Shown in pieces: positions 13,942-17,294 of a stretch of DNA of 17,294 bases; within the stretch, counting starts at the first letter, position 1; each line of letters opens with the position of its first letter. Made by a program: the position numbers and the translations under genes. The notes below the pieces were generated by a model that was not told the origin of the DNA, made no database searches, and was given only the letters and a program-made list of their open reading frames with translations. The stretch comes from Pseudomonadota bacterium (lineage in GTDB: Bacteria; SAR324; XYD2-FULL-50-16; JAHJRI01): assembly GCA_022360105.1 (NCBI GenBank), contig JAKSDL010000268.1, forward strand, positions 1 through 17,294, in the 5' to 3' direction.

Positions 13942-14817
13942 ATGCGATTGTCAAAGCTTTTGATCGGGACATTGTTATTCTCGGCGATTTTTTTTTCAAA
14001 TGGTTCCATCAAGGCAGTAACCAAACCAAAATGGGAAATGGGGCTCGGTTACTACAATTTCCAGTTGCCACACTACTACGGATCAAATCATTATTACCGA
14101 TACAGTATTCCGCTTCCGACGTTCAATTATCGCTTTGATAATCTCGAATTAGGCAGGGACAGCAAATTATACTTGTTTGACAGTGATTTCTTTCAGATCG
14201 ATATTGCCTTATCCGCCAACTGGCCTGTTTTTAGTGATGAAGAAGACGAAGATGCTCCGGATAATGCCGATGATTCTGACGCGGTCATAGCTCGTACAAC
14301 CAATTATACCCGCCGGGGAATGGACGACCTGCCTGTTACGGTGTTTGCCGGCTTGAGAAGTCGGCTGTTTTTGACAGATCACCTGATCGTAGAAGTACCT
14401 TATTTCCACGGGGGGAAGGTGGAGAGTGGTTTCGGACATGCCGGCAATACCTATGAGGCGAGTGTCCGACTGGAGCTGTTTGAGCGGGACTCGGAGCATG
14501 AATTTGGTATTTACGCCCGAAATCTCTATGGAGACGAAAAATACAACAATTTTTACTACCAGGTCAAAGAGAGCGAAGTCCTGCCGGACAGGGAAGCTTA
14601 TGATGCCAAAGCCGGATTGGTTGCCTATACCTATGGTCTTTCCTTTTTTTTCCAATTGACAGAACGCTTAAAACTTTCAGGAAGGTACCTTATTCACAAC
14701 CTGGAGCAATCGGTCATCAAAGACAGCCCTCTGGTAAAATCAGAAATTTCCAGGGATTATTACCTGATAATATCCTACAGCTTCTTCCTTAGTGATACTC
14801 AAGTTAACCTACCCTAG
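13942..14817 (+). CDS. MipA/OmpV family outer-membrane protein
   Basis: This 291-residue beta-barrel precursor starts directly after the preceding TAA, with a GAAAGGG ribosome site. A signal peptide (residues 1-25, ending SIKA) precedes WEMGLGYYNFQLPHYYGSNH and YYRYSIPLPTFNYRF, the MipA/OmpV opening. Later parts include RRGMDDLPVTVFAGLRSRLF, alternating barrel strands (EASVRLELF, HEFGIYARNLYG) and a final strand DYYLIISYSFFL with aromatic residues. MipA was described as a scaffold for a lytic transglycosylase and a penicillin-binding protein; OmpV is an outer-membrane antigen. An acidic stretch at residues 99-114 (DEEDEDAPDNADDSDA) lies in a predicted loop and looks like a calcium- or cation-binding insertion. 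It is the second gene of a possible operon with the broken gene upstream. Confidence 0.85.
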   Translation: MRLSKLLIGTLLFSAIFFSNGSIKAVTKPKWEMGLGYYNFQLPHYYGSNHYYRYSIPLPTFNYRFDNLELGRDSKLYLFDSDFFQIDIALSANWPVFSDEEDEDAPDNADDSDAVIARTTNYTRRGMDDLPVTVFAGLRSRLFLTDHLIVEVPYFHGGKVESGFGHAGNTYEASVRLELFERDSEHEFGIYARNLYGDEKYNNFYYQVKESEVLPDREAYDAKAGLVAYTYGLSFFFQLTERLKLSGRYLIHNLEQSVIKDSPLVKSEISRDYYLIISYSFFLSDTQVNLP

Positions 14818-14873
14818 CTGCTGTTTGATTAGCAGGTCGCTGAATCTATTGGTTTTTTACGACCAAACAAGGA

Positions 14874-15560
14874 TCAGCCCACCACGGAATCCCTCAGCCA
14901 TTCATGTAAAGGCAGCATTTTTTTATATTCTTTAAAGGCGTAGGAAATCAGTTCTTTTGTATGAAATTCTTTGGGAATGGAGGTTTCATTGCCACAATGA
15001 AAGCCGTTAAAGAGCAGGTAATCAGCGTTTTCATGATCAGCATCGTACCCCCTTGGAATCCTTTTGTAATGCTTCCCGCCTGGTGAATATCCGTTTTTTT
15101 CGAGATTTTTTAGTGTTTTTTTCAATAATCCTCCTCTGATCGGATCCACAACAGCGTCTCGATAAGCTTCAATCAAATGTTTTGGGAACATGTAGATCCC
15201 CGCTCCCAGCATCAGTTTGCTATTCTCCAGATGAAAATAAAACCCGGAGCACTCCATTCGCTTGCCGTCACCTTCCCAAAACCAGATGCCCATATTTGTT
15301 TTATAGGGAGTCTTGTCCTTGCTGAATCGGGTATCCCTGTTTAATCGAAACAGGCTCTGGTTTACTTTCGGAATGGCTTTAATACCCGGAGCAATGGATT
15401 CAAGCTTTTCGCCCATGGCTATAACAAAGTCAGACGATGGTTTTTTAACGAATGTTTCGTAGTCTTTTTTGTGATCGTTAAACCAGGCTTGAGTGTTGTT
15501 TTTTTCCAGATTTTTGAAAAAAGTTAACAATTCCTTTGGAAATCCCGAGAATTCTGACAT
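14874..15560 (-). CDS. DUF2461 domain protein
   Basis: From ATG 15560 (GGAG six bases upstream) this is a 228-residue protein; the ATG at 15572 lies before that ribosome site and is less likely. The start FPKELLTFFKNLEKNNTQAW followed by FNDHKKDYE, the middle KVNQSLFRLNRDTRFSKDKT followed by PYKTNMGIWFW, and GFYFHLENSKLMLGAGIYMF match the DUF2461 (TIGR02453) family. The biochemical function is not known to me. No signal peptide is seen, so it is probably cytoplasmic. It converges with the mipA-like gene, 56 bases apart; CTGCT/AGCAG (14818-14835) and TTGGT/ACCAA (14849-14866) are weak hairpins between them. Confidence 0.9.
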   Translation of the reverse strand: MSEFSGFPKELLTFFKNLEKNNTQAWFNDHKKDYETFVKKPSSDFVIAMGEKLESIAPGIKAIPKVNQSLFRLNRDTRFSKDKTPYKTNMGIWFWEGDGKRMECSGFYFHLENSKLMLGAGIYMFPKHLIEAYRDAVVDPIRGGLLKKTLKNLEKNGYSPGGKHYKRIPRGYDADHENADYLLFNGFHCGNETSIPKEFHTKELISYAFKEYKKMLPLHEWLRDSVVG

Positions 15561-16072
15561 ATGTATCTCCATTGTGAATATAATTTTATGGTTTTTGTTT
15601 TAAGGTAATAGGTCAACCAACAAAAAGAAACCTGTAATAAAGACAAGAAAACAGGTTATATGTGCCAAATTCTCTCGACCAATGACTTCACTAACAAATA
15701 AAAGCTTTGTATGATTTTTAAAAACACGCGTTTTAGGATTGTCTTTACACGTGCAAGCACCCCAATATAAGCTTGGCCAATTCGTAGCGGCATGGTTGGG
15801 AGTTATCCGTTATCGGTCTGTTGTGAAAGCTTCGCTTTCTGTTTTAATAGATAGTTGAAATGATGAAGGTTAATTAATGATTAAAGAGATGATTTTTCAT
15901 TTTTATTCCGGCCTTGATTCAATGTTCCACCAGCCGATAACTGACAACCCATTAAAAACCGGAATTAAATTCCGTGCTTGCGACCTAAACAAACCCAAAT
16001 CAAAATTGTGTGCTAAAACAGCGATTCGAACCTGAATAACAGCTTGTCGCCATTTTTTCGTTGGATGATGCT
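15561..16072. other. Intergenic region with several small inverted repeats
   Basis: About 510 bases without a supported gene. Small hairpins seen: AACCTGT/ACAGGTT (15629-15657), GAAAGC-TTC-GCTTTC (15825-15839, followed by TGTTTTAAT) and CGGAAT-TAA-ATTCCG (15960-15974). GTTATCGG (15809-15816) is inverted as CCGATAAC near 15934-15941. The promoters of the DUF2461 gene and the loiP-like gene should be here but I cannot place them. Confidence 0.45.
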
Positions 16073-16921
16073 ATGAAAAAGGTCCTTATTATTTGTTCTC
16101 TTATGATGATCGTATTTGCCGGTTGTGAAGAAACCGATGTTAGATTGGCAACAGAGGCGGGCTTGGATGCTATTAAGTCTATAACCTTAAAGGATGAGGA
16201 TATACAAAGGCTGGCCGCAAAATCTGCTGCGTACTCTGATCAGAAAAATATCGTCGCAAAGGGGAACAATCCATATAATTTGCGCATGCGTCGCTTGGTG
16301 GAAGACCATTATCAGGAAGGGAACATTAGATTTAATTACAAGGTTTATTTGTCCGATACTATTAATGCCTTTGCAATGGCAGACGGAACAATCAGGATCT
16401 ACAGTGGGCTAATGGATATGATGAATGATGGCGAGTTACGCTTCATCATTGGGCATGAAATGGGGCACGTTGTAAAAGATCATATTCGCAAGAAGATCCA
16501 ACTGGCTTATGTCGCCAGTGCAGTGCGGAAGGGCATTGCTTCACAGAACAGTGCCGTTGGAGATATTGCCCGTTCCCAGTTGGGCGGTTTTGCCGAATTG
16601 CTCATGAATGCCCAGTTTTCCCAATTTGAGGAAAAAGAAGCGGATGACTACGGTTTGAAGTTTTTAAGAGAAAAGGGATACAAACCCATCAGTGCTGTTA
16701 CAGCATTGCAAAAGCTCGTAAGCCTGGGTAACGATCATTCGTTTCTTGCCAGTCATCCCGCTCCTGGTATTAGAGCTGAGCGAATTCAAGCTCAAATTGA
16801 AGGTAAGGCTCTTTCCATTGAAGAAACTCAACAGGGCATGATCGATAAAGCCTCCAAGTTTATGAAGGAGAAAATGGAATCTTTGTCGAATTTTGTAGGA
16901 GAGCTGTTACCGGCTTCTTAA
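16073..16921 (+). CDS. loiP: LoiP-like M48 metalloprotease lipoprotein
   Basis: This 282-residue protein from ATG 16073 begins with a lipoprotein signal ending VFAGC (Cys18). A TTG four codons earlier is possible but less likely. The M48 motif GHEMGH (His128, Glu129, His132) and the third zinc ligand Glu189 in EEKEADDYG are present. The stretches NYKVYLSDTINAFAMADGTI and RIYSGLMDMMNDGELRFIIG, and later QFSQFEEKEADDYG and SHPAPGIRAERI, closely follow E. coli LoiP (YggG), a Cpx-linked outer-membrane protease. Compared with LoiP (about 252 residues) it has an extra C-terminal helical tail of about 35 residues (ALSIEETQQGMIDKASKFMK onward). GGA eight bases upstream is a modest ribosome site. It is followed by a terminator, so probably monocistronic. 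Confidence 0.9.
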   Translation: MKKVLIICSLMMIVFAGCEETDVRLATEAGLDAIKSITLKDEDIQRLAAKSAAYSDQKNIVAKGNNPYNLRMRRLVEDHYQEGNIRFNYKVYLSDTINAFAMADGTIRIYSGLMDMMNDGELRFIIGHEMGHVVKDHIRKKIQLAYVASAVRKGIASQNSAVGDIARSQLGGFAELLMNAQFSQFEEKEADDYGLKFLREKGYKPISAVTALQKLVSLGNDHSFLASHPAPGIRAERIQAQIEGKALSIEETQQGMIDKASKFMKEKMESLSNFVGELLPAS

Positions 16922-16935
16922 GTAAAAAGCGGTGA

Positions 16936-16983
16936 TCAGACTGTGACAAAATCACAGGCCCTCTGACTGTTATTTGTTTTTTT
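16936..16983 (+). terminator. Terminator after the loiP-like gene
   Basis: CTGTGA (16941-16946) pairs with TCACAG (16952-16957) around CAAAA. The stem extends with TCAGA (16936-16940) and TCTGA (16962-16966) across a 4-base bulge. A T-rich tract, including seven consecutive Ts (16977-16983), follows. It begins 15 bases after the stop codon. Confidence 0.7.
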
Positions 16984-17106
16984 GACGATAAATCCTACCG
17001 ACTATCCGCCATCTCTGTTGATCCTCTTCCAAGATGTCATTCCGAACAATCAGACTGTGTCATAATAAAAATTTTGGTCATCATGCGCAGGTTATGATTC
17101 TGTGTC

Positions 17107-17127
17107 ATTCCGGGCTTGACCCGGAAT
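17107..17127. repeat. Palindromic intergenic repeat (ATTCCGGG-type)
   Basis: ATTCCGGG (17107-17114) and CCCGGAAT (17120-17127) flank CTTGA. With the preceding GTC and following CCA this is a very common dispersed palindrome of proteobacterial-type genomes. TGTCATTCCG, part of its left flank, also occurs at 17035-17044, which may be a decayed copy. Confidence 0.7.
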
Positions 17128-17204
17128 CCATCAACGGAGGGCAATAATCTCTTCACATGTAACTCTCTTCCGATGAAATGACTTAAGAAACAATCTTAAA
17201 ATTC

Positions 17205-17243
17205 GGCATTTGGTTTTAAGCAGGTTCATCTGCTTAAAATGCC
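17205..17243. other. Long hairpin at the right edge
   Basis: TTTTAAGCAG (17214-17223) and CTGCTTAAAA (17230-17239) form a perfect 10-bp stem around GTTCAT. GGCA (17205-17208) and TGCC (17240-17243) extend it across a TTTGG bulge. It may be a terminator of a gene beyond the edge or a leader structure. I see no gene in 16984-17294. Confidence 0.5.
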
Positions 17244-17294
17244 CGTATTTTTGGGCTCAACAATTGTTTGGTGGACTAAAACGTTGTAAAGTAA

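Noticed and set aside
13827..14138. 103-codon open frame overlapping the start of the mipA-like gene
   Set aside because: It is a shadow in a third frame; its residues downstream of 13942 conflict with the clear MipA signal peptide and barrel.
16022..16032. GATTCGAACCT, which on the minus strand reads like a tRNA T-loop (GGTTCGAATC)
   Set aside because: The flanking bases do not form a T-stem beyond one pair and no anticodon or acceptor arms are present.
1..17294. Search for CRISPR arrays, IS elements, rRNA or phage genes
   Set aside because: No regularly spaced direct repeats of CRISPR size, no transposase- or integrase-like proteins and no rRNA-like sequence were seen.

Overview
The window looks like a chromosomal stretch of a mesophilic Gram-negative bacterium of moderate GC, probably proteobacterial or Desulfobacterota-like. 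The evidence is an outer-membrane MipA/OmpV protein, a LoiP-type lipoprotein protease, a Cpx-like two-component system with Spy/CpxP-like partners, lipoboxes, a Tat-like signal and intergenic palindromic repeats. I cannot name the genus. There is no integrase, transposase, rRNA, complete tRNA or CRISPR array.

Layout. Bases 2-154 are the 3' end of a dapA-like gene, missing from simple ORF calls because it enters from the left edge. Two copies of a 29-bp palindromic repeat follow, and a third, inverted, lies near 8.8 kb. Positions 283-3502 hold an envelope-stress-like module: a histidine kinase and OmpR-family regulator (minus strand, stop and start codons overlapping) diverge from two small exported proteins of the Spy/CpxP type. 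The shared intergenic region carries half-sites spaced about 11 bp apart, as expected for an OmpR-family regulator. Positions 4201-5371 hold a three-gene DsrE/DsrF/DsrH (TusBCD-like) cluster in which only the middle protein has a central cysteine pair.

Positions 5474-9764 hold mostly single genes: a four-helix membrane protein, a Tat-type N-acetylmuramoyl-L-alanine amidase, a DUF1186 protein with a clear terminator, a DUF1428 (YbaA-like) gene paired with an 81-residue protein, and a GIY-YIG-like protein. The last ends two bases from a convergent 633-residue PhoD-like phosphohydrolase gene.

Positions 11801-13411 are the most interesting part. A tripartite hipB-hipS-hipT toxin-antitoxin operon has the HipA N-subdomain as a separate gene. 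Upstream are three operator-like palindromes of the form TTCCC-N8-GGGAA, exactly 71 bp apart, with the same 5-N8-5 geometry as the known E. coli HipB operator. A degraded or frameshifted gene with a Lys/Thr/Ser-rich tail follows and ends directly against the start codon of a mipA/ompV-like gene. The right end has a DUF2461 gene, a long non-coding gap, a loiP-like metalloprotease with a C-terminal extension and a terminator, and a repeat- and hairpin-rich tail with no gene I can support.

Several products act on the envelope (Cpx-like system, amidase, MipA, LoiP), but they are not one operon and a shared regulon is only a hypothesis.
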